From positions 1 through 64,000 of the forward strand of contig QVRM01005470.1 of the NCBI GenBank assembly GCA_003439945.1: a DNA stretch of 64,000 nucleotides, read 5' to 3'. Within the stretch, counting starts at the first letter, position 1. Every line of letters begins with the position of its first letter. The notes beneath the pieces were generated by a model, which worked only from the letters and a program-made list of their open reading frames with translations, was not told the origin of the DNA and ran no database searches. This stretch comes from Dermanyssus gallinae. Its lineage: Eukaryota > Arthropoda > Arachnida > Mesostigmata > Dermanyssidae. Made by a program: the position numbers and the translations under genes. This document shows, piece after piece, positions 46,029-59,156 of this stretch.

Positions 46029-46919
46029 CGATGTGTGTTTAATCGTTATCGCGACTTTTGAATTTTCGCGGGTTACGTATATTCGAATTTCGATTTTTTG
46101 TGGCGTTATGTTGGTACTCATGTCTCTCACTTATGCCGACAAGCTCGGCCATTTTGAATGTTCACTTAATTGTTCTGTTTGTGTCTTCGATTTTTACCTA
46201 TTCAAAAAAATGGATCAAAGAACCTGTATCAAATTTTGTGTGAAAAACTAAATTAAGTGCGCGGATGCATTTCGAATGTTGACTGTGGCATACGGAGAAG
46301 CTACCTTGGACCGAAGCTACGTTTATCGGTGGTACAAAATGTTCTCAGAAGGCCGAGAAGATGTGAACGACGAAGAGCGTGCCGGACGCCCGAGCACTTC
46401 AACAACATACGAAAAAATTAATGAAGTGGAGAAAATGGTATTGGCCAATTGTCGAAGGAATATTAGCTGCAAGTTATGCGCAATTTCCGCGCAATCCGCC
46501 AGAAACGCCCGGATTTGTGGAAGAACAAAAATTGGCTTTTGCACCACGATAACGCCCCTGCTCACACATCGTTGCTTGTGCGCGAGTTTTTGGCCAAAAA
46601 CAACACACTAATGATGCCGCAGCCACCGTATTCCCCAGATCTGGCCCCCTGTGACTTTTTCTTGTTCCCTAAACTGAAGAGGCCCATGAAAGGACGACGT
46701 TACGCTACGCTTGACGAGATAAAGACGGCATCGAAGGAGGAGCTGAACAAGATAAAAAAAAATGGTTTTTTGAAGTGCTACGAAGATTGGAAAAACCGTT
46801 GGCACAAGTGCATAATATCTCATGGGGATTACTTTGAAGGGGACAAAATAGATATTCATGAATAAATGAATAATTTTTGAAAACACACAAAAGTCGCGAT
46901 ACGTTTTGAACACCATATG
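46029..46919 (+). mobile_element. Internally deleted mariner element in a (TA)n array
   Basis: Terminal inverted repeats pair CGATGTGTGTTTAATCG at 46029 with the reverse complement of the end near 46919; the shared inner block ATCGCGACTTTT occurs in both. TA dinucleotides flank both ends (46027-46028 and 46920-46921), inside a TA array. The element is 891 bp, against about 1.3 kb usual for mariner. The transposase keeps the N-terminal DNA-binding region and the C-terminal catalytic part but lacks the middle. Confidence 0.88.
46210..46865 (+). pseudogene. Mariner transposase with central deletion
   Basis: The frame opens with ATG at 46210 (MDQRTCIKFCVKN) and meets TAA at 46249. It continues as FRMLTVAYGEATLDRSYVYR then GREDVNDEERAGRPSTST, a clear mariner helix-turn-helix and linker. 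After VEKMVLANCRR-NISC the frame jumps at about 46475. The catalytic part resumes at 46476 with LWKNKNWLLHHDNAPAHTSL (second Asp) and YSPDLAPCDFFLF (third Asp, D34D spacing), ending with WHKCIISHGDYFEGDKIDIHE. The WVPR linker and the first catalytic Asp block are deleted. It cannot transpose itself but could be mobilised in trans through its TIRs. Confidence 0.92.
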
Positions 46920-46957
46920 TATATATATGACCGCACCACCCCTTGACCACATCGTCA

Positions 46958-46993
<36 letters not shown>

Positions 46994-47809
46994 GTGTCTC
47001 TATTCAAGGAGTAAGTAAGGCTAAGGGGAAGGCAAGGAGTGAAGGGGGTGTTAGGAGTTGGGTGAGGAGTGTAGCTTCGCTTGCTACGCTGTGTCTTAAT
47101 GGCCGTTTCGAACGTCTACATTTTTGCGTATCCCCGCTCTCAAGTTGTCACACGTGGCGACTCTCTAGTTGCTGGCTCTGCAGGTGTTTCGAATTGTTGC
47201 ACGTAGCGGCAATTCGAATTTTGCGTTGCTGACCAGAGGTGTCGAGCGGTAGTGGTTATGTTTGCCGCCGAGGCGACAGTTTGTAACTATAACTCGTGTC
47301 ACGAAGCGCCCACAAAGCGCGTCACTACGCTGCGGCGATCGGGTCGATAATTCTTGTCGACTCTTATGCATACGTACGTATATTAATAAAGACAAGTATA
47401 TGAACAGCCTAAATGTACGTATTTAGACATTTAAGCATGACACTATAATACTGCACGTTCCTCTTTGACGAAGCTCAGTGTCGTCCAAATACTTGTTAGG
47501 CCCACCGCCGATGAATCTATTAACGAAGGCAGCATCGCGTCAAATCGCAATAGACTGGGTACCTGAGCAGAACTTGGAAATCCTGTTCAGCGGAATTCCA
47601 ATTCTGACGTGTAACTGCTCTGCAGGTGAGTGCCAGGTTACCGTTATCACAATTTTCTCGTAAACAGGTTACGTGCACGTTTTTACTTGCAGTTTTACAC
47701 ATACACAAATTTTTTGCACTTTGATTACTGCAGCGAAAGAAGAGTCGCTATTATCATCATTGCAACTTGTTCAGAAGTCTGCAAAAGTGCTATTACTATT
47801 CAAAAATGA
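46920..47809. other. No recognisable gene; (TA)n at 46961-46991
   Basis: Apart from the TA array nothing is identified. One sub-region (47020-47300) is GC-richer. Confidence 0.5.
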
Positions 47810-49110
<1,301 letters not shown>

Positions 49111-49159
49111 TATATATATATGATAGGCCCCTTTCATGTAGGCATTGCGCGAAGAGGTG

Positions 49160-50230
49160 TTAAAACTGTTTACGGGGTAAGTGTTTCCACAAGCGAGCCG
49201 TTTATTAATAAGCTGCTTCTATTGTGCAGTGAGGTACACCGACTTTACCCCAACGCCAAACTAGAGTAGAAAGCTCGCATTATTTATGTCTGGTTTAACG
49301 ACATTGATGAAACCAACGCGGCAGCGCAGGTATCGACGCTCTTCGACACCCCGGTGGCTAAATGCATCGATCTGGATGCGTGCCGCACAAGACTAAATGG
49401 AGTTGTTAGATGATTTACTAACGAAGTAGTTCTGTTTGGCCTCAAGGATGTTGATGTCGTCTCAGCCAAAAAGGAGAACAATATTAAGAGATGGAGGATC
49501 CACCGCCACATCGATTCCAACTGACAGGGCGATTCCACTGACTAACGTGTTTGCTTCTAAGTCTTTTAAAATCACTTAGCATGCAGGGACGCCAGTCTCC
49601 TGTTGCAAGTGCTTGGTCAAGTAAGACCATATTGCGGTATATTGCCGTAGTAAAGTTACGTGCAAAAGATGTGGACCTGGCTCAATACTGTAAGCACCAA
49701 CTAAAATGTGTAGACTGTAGGGGTTCCAACGTCTCGTATTCTGTTTCGTGTCCTACGCTATTTGACTATGCGAAATAGAGAAACGCAAAGCCCTGATTGA
49801 GTGTTGCCTGTTGCAACAGGTCCGATCAGAGCATTTTGAGGCAAGACAAATCAAAGTAATTGACTTTCCGCAGCAAGCTACCGCACCCGACTCTTTACTC
49901 GCTTTCAATTTCGTGCCTGGATCATCCACATCTTCGCCATCCACCTATGCTGTTGTAGTGAGAATATTGATCGTGGAGAACTCGTCTGGCCCTGGAGTTC
50001 GCGTAAATCTACCGGAATCAACATTCCTCCCTAAGAAGCAGATTCGCACCGTGACGAAGCTTTTTGCGAGTACTCCTTACAAGCCCCTCTCATTGAAGTC
50101 ATTGCGCACCTCTGCAACTTACAAATTGAACAGGCGTGATCCTCACGATGCTAACCTAAGATGTTTTTACTGGGTTCTCATCATCTTGGCATTTGTAGAT
50201 TTATCTATTTTTATTAATGCATTGTACAAA
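49160..50230 (+). pseudogene. Gag-like ORF1 relic of the RLE-class family
   Basis: The reading at 49592-49690 gives SCCKCLVK, a stop, DHIAVYC, then CKRCGPGS; a second frame then gives KCVDCRGSNVSYSVSC at 49708-49755. These align with CFNCQR, CRRCGAHD and RCVDCSGSHPRGDSGC of ORF1 at 18519-20307. Further on, SSPSTYAVVVRILIVENSSG at 49927-49986 aligns with SAPSTYAAAVRRLVIPASPD. This copy retains the part of knuckle 1 that the 15441-20520 copy has lost. Stops and frameshifts are present. The part before 49570 is assigned mainly by position. Confidence 0.78.
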
Positions 50231-51300
50231 CTGTAATTATCAAAACAGCACGTAAAGTATCAAGGCATGCCACCCTTCGGATAACGTTAGACTCGGCCCC
50301 ACTAGCTTGGCTTTTATCCACTTAAACGTGGGCACTAGCGGGTAAAAAAAATCAGGGAAAATAGAGTTACCAAAACATTTTTTAAGTTAGTTAAAAGAAC
50401 GTAACAAAAAACATTGTAACTAGGCACCTCACTTTATAGGTGGTTTAGAACTAATCTCGTAGAAAACTGAAGGGATTAGGCAAAGGTGTCGGCATCTATG
50501 TGCGTTTTACCTGCAGTATCGTGTCTTCTCGCTTAGTTTGTAGTCTTAATGCTAATGTCTAAGTAATATGCTTTAAAAAAAACGGACTAGTCTTGAATGT
50601 TTTATTGTAGAGTTTTATTTCAATCATGTGTCTTGCAAGGTCACCCTATCGAATACACTAGACGACATGTTACTGAAATATGCACATTAAGGACAATGCA
50701 AAAATTAATCTACTTTCGATTCCGCAGTCTAGCTGTTTCTGAAATATGCACTTGACATAACCTACTTGAAATGGAAAAAATATACACGCTGCGGGTGTCT
50801 ACGATAGCATATCAAATTTCGTGAGGTATTGTGTCCGCGGAGATTGCGCTTTCACTAGTTCCTACCCCAAATCGGACATCAGCTAAGTGAGCAACAACTT
50901 TCGCAATACCCTCAGTGTCCTTGAAGTCTAGTCAACACTTACTTGCATGCCGCCTCTCCGAAACCTTGACCTGCATTCCTAATAATATTAGATGCCTTAC
51001 ATCAAAGCACCTCTTCGCTCGCGAAGTGAGATAATGGCTTTTAATTTCACTGTCAGGCCGGTAATCTAGGTATAACCTAATTTGAGATTGTTAGAGCTTA
51101 GGATAAGGGATCACCTGCCTAGATTATAGTTATATTTATTTACCGTGTTTCACTCCATTTGCACGTATATGTAAAAGCGTGTTGCCTGGCTTATTGCTTC
51201 GCGTTGTCTCCGTGTTCAATTTATTTTTCAATTTTTTTATTTACCCTAACTTACTTATTGTTGCTGTTTTTTTAACTTTCTCCTCTAGCCGTTCCTTCTC
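50231..51300. other. AT-rich stretch between ORF1 and ORF2 relics
   Basis: No RT motifs are recognisable. It occupies the place where the N-terminal half of ORF2 would lie and may be its decayed or replaced remains. Confidence 0.4.
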
Positions 51301-52450
51301 AGGCTAAAGAATAGCCTCGCCGTATCGAACCTAGACGACCTTATTTCAGCCGACCCTAACGCAGACGTACAAGCTACAAATCTCCAAACCATACGGAACT
51401 CAGCTGCTTTACCAGGACTGGCAATTGAGACTAGCAAATGCGAATTCTTTCACCAAGGGATGAGGAATAATGGGATACAAGGCGCCACCACGCCACGAGC
51501 TTCGCTGCCACTCTCTGAGACGCCCAATTCTGTCGCTATGGCAGTCTGGAATACCTTAACGGCGCTATATCTTCATAGGGAACAGCTGGCCTTGTCCGGC
51601 GTATGGCGTCTCGTCTCTCACGGATATTCGCTGGCCGGCTCTTTGTTAGCGCCCAAGCGGTTTTCCTCTTGCTGCGTCATTCGCTTGGGATGCAAAGAGT
51701 CCCGTACTTCTCGAGAGCAAGTTCAGCCTCCATGACACCTGCAGACCTCCAAAAGCTTAATTTGGTTTTGTTGCGATGTGCGGGGCGATAGTTTCACTCG
51801 ATGCGTTTGCGCGCTGTCAGGCCCAGTTTTCGATCAGCCTCGATGGTTTCGGGCTGGGAATCTCTTCCAGTCTTGCTATACCTGAATCTTCCTGATCGAC
51901 ATTTGCCTGTCTGGGAATTGTTTGAGCTCTCCTCGGACAGGACTCCCCAGTAGCTTACCGAGGCAAAGCCGTTTAGGACTTGTAGCTCACTTTCGGCGAC
52001 TCGAGCTCTGAGGAGGGAGGAGATAAGGGCAAACAATCGTCGTGCAACGAAGTTTCCAAAGCGCAAGCCAAGTTCCGCCTCGAAGATTCGCTAGCGGCAA
52101 GACTAGAGGACTCGATCCGTTTTGCCCACGCATTAAGACCGGAGAGCGGTCTCTGACTGAACGTCCGCCCGAACGATATTTTTGGCACGGCATTAAAGGA
52201 ACCAGGTACTATCAGACTAGGAATTACAGATATCTGCCCGTTCATCATTAAAATATAGGGCGTGTAAGAACAAAAAACCATGGCTATAGCGCGGATAATA
52301 GGCCAGGTCGACGAGAAGTCAAGCGAAGACAATCGATTCAAAGCGTTTTTGGGGCAGCACATCGCTATAGAAGTTCAACGCGGTAACGCGAAAATGATTC
52401 TTGACACTTTCCTGAAGGGATACCTGGGGGAACTGATGCATATATAAGAA
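51301..52450 (+). pseudogene. RLE-class ORF2 relic downstream of its ORF1 relic
   Basis: The frames follow the intact ORF2. SNLDDLISADP then LAIETSKCEFFHQG (51325-51465) match the HLDD box and LVLNTAKCEVFAPG. LPLSETPNSVAMAVWNTLTA matches the LLGAPLLP segment. LGMQRVPYFSRAS (51688-51727) matches SACRIVHIIRSMD. SISLDGFGLG (about 51828-51857) matches ALPTSGLGLP. NDIFGTALKEPGTI is similar to the NDILARSL region. IAIEVQRGNAKMILDTFLK (52365-52422) matches LSLEVQRGNAISVLGTMK. The homologous order is preserved with many lesions. Confidence 0.85.
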
Positions 52451-53239
52451 ATTCTGTCTGTATATTTACCGGCAGGGTTTGATAAAAAAATAAAAGAGTT
52501 GTGTGTAGATGGCAAGTGATAGATACTGTTTTAGATATTCCGCCCCGCCCCGGTCGCCAATAACTAACAACTGGCAACTTAGCCGGTTACTGCCATCCGC
52601 CCTAACCTTAGGTCTACACCTTGCACAAGGAAAGGTTCGCAGACATGGCCCCCACTCTTAGAGTACATTCATACGGAATTGATGGAATCTAGGACGCTGC
52701 CTAACTATAGGGGTGGCAAGGCTTTAGGCCAGTTCCCACTAAAGGTATATTGCGCGGCTAAGTACAATGCAATAATAACGAAAAAGAGAAAGAAAGAAGC
52801 GCAAGAGATGCGTCGGCCAACAGAGAGCAGCTAGCCGCCGACATATACAACATGGGCAGTAGGCGAAAATACAACAAAACTGACCGGAAATACGAAGAAC
52901 ATTATGAAAACCACCAATGTAGCTAGTTCGAAGAGGAAGTGAAAAGAGAATAAAGCATATATATACAGGGGTGGATCGGAAAGATCTGGTACTTTGAATT
53001 CCAAAAATTAAACTAAAACCATCAAGGTATTTAATTGTAATTTGCTTAGAGGCGTCGTTCATCAGCTACGTAAATAAACTTACAGGCCAAAGTTCAGCGG
53101 CAGCGTTTTAATTTATTTTGGTTTAAAGAAGAGGGAAAAAAAGGTTCGGCGACACATAAAGAGCTGAAAATTGAGTAGCGACAAATCCGCATCAAACCAT
53201 GTATTAAAAGCAAAATAAAACCAAAAAATGTGTTTTAAG
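52451..53239. other. No recognisable gene
   Basis: TATATACAGGGGTGGATC near 52962 resembles the ends of TA-inserting DNA elements, but no partner end was found. A Lys/Glu-rich reading at 52780-52950 is unassigned. Confidence 0.4.
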
Positions 53240-53830
53240 GCAGTGGAAATGTAGGAATCAAGCAGCGTTGATCAAGCAGTGCCCAAAAAGACTGTATAGG
53301 TGGTACCATCGGTTTTGCAACAGACGCAAAAAGACCGAAGACGATTTTCGTTCGGGAAGGCCTTCGATGTCAATAACAGAAAAGAGCATTGTAAAAATTT
53401 GTGAAATCGTCCCAAGAATGTTGAATTTTCAGCAATATACCGCGCTTCAGGAAATGTTTGGGTTGAATTTTCAGTGGGGTAGCAGAGGTACCTTGATTCT
53501 TTCAGAGAATCATGTCATGGGTGTATGATTACGACATCGAAACCAAAGCCTAAGCTTACCAAGCTTGGTGATTCCAAGAAGAAAATCGAATTAAAAATCA
53601 GACAGGGCAAAATCAACGCCAATGTCTGTTTGACTGTTTTCTTTGACTACTACTAAGGGAATTGTTTTCCACATATTTTTACTAACTGGGTTCTACTATC
53701 AATAAGAACAAAATTTAGCCACAAAATTTTAAGAAGAGAACCTCCGAAGCAAAAGCCTGAAATCTGGGCTCAAAAACCCTTGAATTCTCCATCATGACAA
53801 CGTACCGGCGCAAACATCTTTACTGACTTT
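53240..53830 (+). pseudogene. Mariner-family transposase relic
   Basis: The frame at 53268 reads RLYRWYHRF then EDDFRSGRPSMSITEKSIVK, the mariner linker with the GRPs-S motif. After a deletion, INANVCLTVFFDY (about 53620-53655) matches the KvmLivFFD block, and [12 protein letters not shown] (about 53783-53820, other frame) matches LHHDNAPAHTS, with its second catalytic Asp. Stops and frameshifts intervene, and the relic ends before the third Asp. It differs from the other mariner relics in the window. Confidence 0.8.
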
Positions 53831-54001
53831 AAACTATTTAATGAAAATATTGATCTCAATTTCCTTTCCAACAGATAAAAACAAACATTAAAGAGGTAAC
53901 GCTTCCGAATTATAAAAAGAATAGAGCGCATTGCAGCGGGCGCGGCTAGTCTGAAAGAAACAAACATACTTCGGAAAATAAAAGAAATATTTTTTTTCGA
54001 C

Positions 54002-54161
<160 letters not shown>

Positions 54162-56700
54162 AAATATTGTGATTATTAATCAATTACAATACGTTTGCAC
54201 ACTCGGCAGTGCTGGCCTTCATAAATATACACCGGCATTTTTACTTGCTTAGCGATCTCCCTACAGACAACCAAAGACAGTATCTGACTCAAAACTATGC
54301 CTTGTGTTGATCTCCTCTGTCTTAATGCACTTAGTTAAATCGCTGAAGGACAACTCAGTTCCCTTACGGATGAGTTTTAAGGTCTGCGGTACGATAGGCA
54401 TTACAATGTATCTCCTAGTCAGTTTGGAATATTTACTTATTTCATTTCGCATGGTTTTTGCATGTTCCGCTAAGCATTCTTTTTCAACTAAACTGTCATG
54501 TAAGTAGAAAACGGCCGCCGTACATGAGATCGTCACCTCTCACGGTAAGCAGTTCTCATATGCTCATATTGGGATGCTTACTCTACAAGACTCGAATTAC
54601 GCTGCTGAGTTCTGTGTACATGGAGGCCTACTTGAGGCGCTCGAGGCAATTAAGTGCGTGTCGGCCGTTCGAATCAACGGTCTCTTCACAGCGTTATTGC
54701 ATAAGAATGGCTTGCACACCAGAGCATTCATGCACATCGCGCACGGCATACGAAAGAAATTCGGACTCAACATATTGCCGAGCTGAGAGGACGGCTTCTA
54801 GGACTTCTTTAGCCGATTTTCCGCCTATGTATTTACATATAGCATGGGGTAGCTAAATCTTGACCATCCGAAGGTTGTATCTTCATCCGCACAGTGCTTC
54901 TTGTGGGTGAATACTTATCTGTCGCGGACAAACCTCCAGAGGCTCTTTTGTTGCTAACAAGTTGTGAAATTCTGCATGAACCTACAGAAGCGTCTAGAAC
55001 TTCCAGATTAGTTACATCTGCCAACATTATACAGATAGTGCACTCGCAATTCTCTTGGGGTGAATAGCAGGCGCCGATAGCGTTAAACGGCAGAATGAAC
55101 GCCATCTTCGAATAATTTTCTTCCAGCTGGGCTCATGTTATGAGTTGGTCGTCGCTTGATTGGTAAGACTTTTACCACACAAATGGGTGTAGCAGTGTGC
55201 GGACGTTTTTCTAAGGCCTTGCGTCTAAGTTCAGCGGTTGTCCTTGACTTTCCTGAGAGTAAATTCTGAAATCCTTTTTCGGGGCAGGGTTAGCAGTTGA
55301 CTAGTCATTTGGGTTAGATTTTGCTCCAGGCTATTTAATAGGCATCCTAAGATCCGGGGTATCTTAATGGAAGATTTAAAAAAGCCTTGTACAGGTTCGG
55401 ATTTTAGATAAGATTTTAGATTTTAATAAACACCTTTAACGACGGGATTCGACCTTAGCCATGCTGAAAATGGCGGTTTGATGGCTTTCCAAATCTGTAG
55501 AAAGCATGTCGCAGCATTTAAGCTCAGAAAAGACTTCGCCTGTTTCTTCTTACAAAGTTTTCCTTGCTTCTCGTCAGATTTGGGTTTTAATTGAAGTTTG
55601 CGTGGGCTCCTTTGCGCAGCGGGTCGAGATAGATGACAAATGATTATCTCATTGTTATTTTGCGCAGGCGCGACTGACCATACTTCATTGACAACGTTGC
55701 ATACCTCCTATGTAGATACGACCTATACATCTATCTGTCTACCTGTCTCCTTTACTCGTTCTGCCCCTGGCCACAGGTGCCAGAGTTCAGCTTCAGTGGC
55801 ATTAGCAGCAATGAGAACCGAAGCAGCTGGACTACCGCTGCAGAAAAGGCCGATGTGCGAAGGAAGAACCGAAAAGCCAAGTGATCAGCGAAACCCGCTC
55901 TAATCGGGCATCCTCACTGTAACCTCTATCATGGCCAACACTACTAGCGAGACAACAAGAGCTCTGCTGCAAAGGCCAGCCAAACTTTGAGGAGCTCGGC
56001 CGGTGAAACTTTACTAATCTTATTACGTGGGCATTAGTAATAGTGCCTGAATACGAAGTGCTTTACCGTGCGCATTATATATATATATATATATACAGCA
56101 TGTAGCGATTTTCATTATCACTATTTGAATGAAAGCACTAAACCATTGACGCTTTCTTTTAAAAAGCGACTAAGAAAGATGACTGGGAATGCACTAATAT
56201 ATATACATATGTATAAATATATATACACTTATTGCACTCTGGTTATTTACGCAATACGTCATGAAGTGCCTACGCAACTGCTGAGGACTATAAAGAAGAC
56301 GTAGAATGAAGGACTTGTAACTGTGAATGTACTTTTTACACTAGCCAAAGGACTCAAACAATGGCAACTATGCATATGAAACGTGCTAACACTATGCATT
56401 TTGATCTATACGGGTAGCACGTACGTATGCCAAGAAACACTGGCCCGTAAGCATATGCATATCCACTAAACAGCGGTGCCTTACACTAGTTTTTATTTTA
56501 CATTTTGGACTTTGTTCGACCTAATTTGACTATTTTTTACTGATACTACAGTATACAGAATTTTGGGAGCCTTTTGAGTAAGCCCGATTTCAGTTATTCA
56601 GCAGCCGACTCATCGAAATGCGCTGAGCCTGACTGGTTCTGCTGTAAACAGTTGTGATATTTTCCCTCCACAGGAACTACAAGCCAGCAGTATTCTAATC
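54162..56700. other. Stretch with one possible coding remnant and short (TA)n tracts
   Basis: TA tracts lie at 56075-56094 and 56195-56225. A plus-strand frame (54574-54786) is listed separately. A minus-strand frame at 54833-55105 (NAIGACYSPQENCECTIC text) faintly recalls the middle of an APE-type endonuclease, but I cannot support it. Confidence 0.4.
54574..54786 (+). CDS. Unassigned open frame, 70 aa, possible coding remnant
   Basis: The ATG-initiated frame reads MLTLQDSNYAAEFCVHGGLL, then ALEAIKCVSAVRINGLFTAL and IAHGIRKKFGLNILPS. Residue usage is natural-looking, but no domain is recognised. It might be a piece of a retroelement ORF1 or an exon. Confidence 0.25.
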   Translation: MLTLQDSNYAAEFCVHGGLLEALEAIKCVSAVRINGLFTALLHKNGLHTRAFMHIAHGIRKKFGLNILPS

Positions 56701-57968
56701 GATTATAAATTGTATTCTTGCTGCTCGGCGCTTATATATATTGGCAGATATAGACGCAGGTCTATTCTTCTCTGACTTCCTTGTTCTCCTTTCCCCCTTA
56801 CTCCCGTGCCCTCCTCGGTAGCAACCTTTGTCCGCTTGTGCGCGCGGTCTGGATGTGGGTACAGGTCTATTGTATCATTATGTATGAGGATGATAGGAAC
56901 AGTCGGCTCGCCTGTTCTCGGTCTGCGACAGCGATCCGACACAATCTGTAGGATCTGGACAGCAACAGCAGCTGCTGCTGCAGGACGAGGTTCGTCATGT
57001 TCTTTTCGAGGCTTACGGGGAACGACCTCCACAGCAGGGCGTTCGCCGTACGTCGATGCCAACAGGCACCGTCTGGCTCGCTTTCGATCGCCGACGGTTC
57101 GGGGAGGCTTTCGGGGGTACACGCCGTGGATGACCCCAGCCACCTCCTCTATAGAAGATAGAAAGATCGGTTGGTCGGTTGTGATAAGACTATCAAAGTG
57201 ACAATGATGATGACGATGACGACGACGACAACGACAACTTCGCCTACTGCTCTACAATGCGACAGCCAGGATCATAGAGGTCACGTCGGGTCGGGTCGGG
57301 CTATCGAGCCGAGATCGACAATTCGACTGCTGAGACACAGGAACGAAAGGACATCATCGTTCGTTCGTTCGTTCGGGAAAGCGGAGCCCACCGGGTGTCG
57401 AGGGGCTTCGCGCCATGCGCCAAGCCACCAAGATCTATCTTGTCTAAAGTCGCCATTGGAGTGAAGTAGTTTTCTGCTAAGGACAGCAAGCCGGTCGGTC
57501 AGTCGCTTGACAGCCGCATTATATAACTGGCTAGATATCGTTTGTCGGCAACGAGAAGCGGTGGCGAGAAGAAGCCAACCTACATAGGAACGTGTCACGC
57601 CAAAACGTGCCCACTGGCTGGCCCAATCGTATCTGCAAGAAAGAAGTAGAGGCGACGGTAGCAAAGGAAACGAGAAAGGAGGCAAAACGAGGGCGCGTGC
57701 GAGAAAAGGACTTGAGGAGGGGGGGGGAGAGCATAGAACAAGCATGAAAAATAGCAAGAAATAGAAAATACGGACAGAAATAGCCAGAAGAAATAATTTC
57801 GGCTTACATGGTCCAACGATTCTGAATATTTTGCTTGTGGTAAAAATAATATCGAGGACCGTTGGACTAGGTGTGTTGAGTTTTGAGGAGACTATACTGA
57901 ACAATAAAATGTGCGTGACCTTTGTCTGACTATTGATCGCGTTCCATACCATGTTTTTTCTCTAGCTA
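56701..57968. other. GC-richer stretch without a recognised gene
   Basis: This is one of the few GC-rich, non-repeat-like parts of the window, with short CAGCAG, GACGAC and CGTTCGTT repeats. Minus-strand frames of 146 and 223 codons (56703-57143 and 57281-57952) have low-complexity or hydrophobic text and no domain. A host-gene 5' region is possible but unsupported. Confidence 0.35.
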
Positions 57969-57990
57969 GCATATATATATATATATATAT
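57969..57990. repeat. (TA)n microsatellite
   Basis: Short perfect TA array. Confidence 0.95.
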
Positions 57991-58065
57991 TACTATAGGT
58001 CGCTCCTACAAAAGATTGGCAAACGAATCGAGCTAGCGATAAAGGAGAAAAGAGCCTCGACTATC

Positions 58066-58200
58066 TACTTCAACGGCTATCACTGGCGGTCTAGCGCAAC
58101 AATGCGGTTGCAATAATGGGCGCACTAAGGGGCGCTGGCTCGATGACGAACTTGACTGGTAGCGCTCTTCACAAGCCCTTGTGCAGTGAATTAATTATAC
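58066..58200. repeat. ~130-bp direct repeat, copy A
   Basis: Shares CTTCAA-GGCTATCAC, GCAATAATG-GC, GAGGGGC/AAGGGGC, CTC-TCACAA-CCCT-GTG and AGTGA-TTAAT with 58530-58663, in the same order and orientation. Confidence 0.75.
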
Positions 58201-58339
58201 AAGATAGATCAAACGGTGCGTAACATCGCCTGTCTACAATCTCAAGAGACTCATGGCGACTGCAGCGCCAGAGAAAGATGTTCTTCGGAAGTAACTAAAA
58301 TAAGTATCGGGTGGATCTGTTTCGAATTGCGTTTGTAGC

Positions 58340-58530
58340 AGCAGGTCGCGCAACTGATGTTTAGAGTCTTGAATCCTTTGAAGGCTTAACCGCAACGGAA
58401 ATTATAGCAGTTCACGGGACGAATGCAACGGCGTACAGTACAATTACTGAACGGATTGCCTCATTTAAAAAAAGTAGCATGGGTGCCGGGGATGTACCAC
58501 GAGCTGGACAGCAAAAAACGGATTCGGATG
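58340..58530 (+). pseudogene. Mariner-type DNA-binding domain relic
   Basis: A plus-strand frame reads LTATEIIAVHGTNATAYSTI then TERIASFKKSSMGAGDVPRA. This resembles the helix-turn-helix of one mariner branch (LTAkEIh-lv-tlg-saPsYsTVkkW, FKrGReS-eDdpRsGRP). No catalytic region follows; the frame runs into repeat copy B. It is a short match, so the call is moderate. Confidence 0.6.
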
Positions 58531-58663
58531 CTTCAAGGGCTATCACATACAGCAGTCTGGCGCGGCAACGCGGCGGCAATAATGCGCAGAATGAGGGGCT
58601 GCCTCGAGTTTAAGCTTGAGGTAGGGCTCCTCACAAACCCTCGTGTAGTGAGTTAATCATATA
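58530..58663. repeat. ~130-bp direct repeat, copy B
   Basis: Second copy of the repeat at 58066-58200, lying directly downstream of the mariner-like relic. It may be the 3' part of the same old element. Confidence 0.75.
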
Positions 58664-59131
58664 TCCCTGTAACCTTACAATTAAATAAGTTGCGCGTATA
58701 GGCGCCGTTTGTGCAATAATAATAATAATAATATGTTGTATCTATTGTAGACTTCTCCATACACTCTGCAGATTGAGGGCTTTCACAAATCAAGTGATAT
58801 ATGCATTTGTGAATATTGTGACAGGCTGACATCGTAAAATGTTTATATTACATTGTATGTCTGTACTTAACAATAGAGTGAAAATAAAGTTTGCATTGCA
58901 TATACTCTTGCGTATATATATGACAATTGTTAACTCCTAGATATAAGCAAATATTTAATCATTTGATTGATTAGTAGATTTGGAGAAACCGGCCTTTTAG
59001 GAAGCAGCAGCTAGGGTTTTTCACACTTTCCTTAACAAGTCTCATACGTTTCTCATTTTTAAAATATTGTTTTTGACTTTTTACATATCGTATTTATTTC
59101 ACTCATATTGAGTATGCATATAACATGAACA
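58664..59131. other. AT-rich, no recognisable gene
   Basis: A short AAT repeat lies at 58717-58733. Nothing else is seen. Confidence 0.5.
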
Positions 59132-59156
59132 ATTATACATATTATACAATTATACA
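59132..59156 (-). repeat. 8-bp tandem-repeat tail of the CR1-like element
   Basis: Three copies of TGTATAAT (minus-strand sense), with one extra base between the second and third. The ORF2 TAA stop (59152-59150) lies within the tail. Confidence 0.85.

Noticed and set aside
54833..55105. Minus-strand frame resembling the middle of an APE endonuclease (NAIGACYSPQEN)
   Set aside because: Only one short stretch is similar. None of the catalytic motifs (GDFN, SDH) is present.
57281..57952. 223-codon minus-strand frame with hydrophobic stretches
   Set aside because: The Pro/Leu/Ser runs come from a purine-rich low-complexity patch on the other strand. No conserved domain or splice structure could be seen, so I did not call it a gene.
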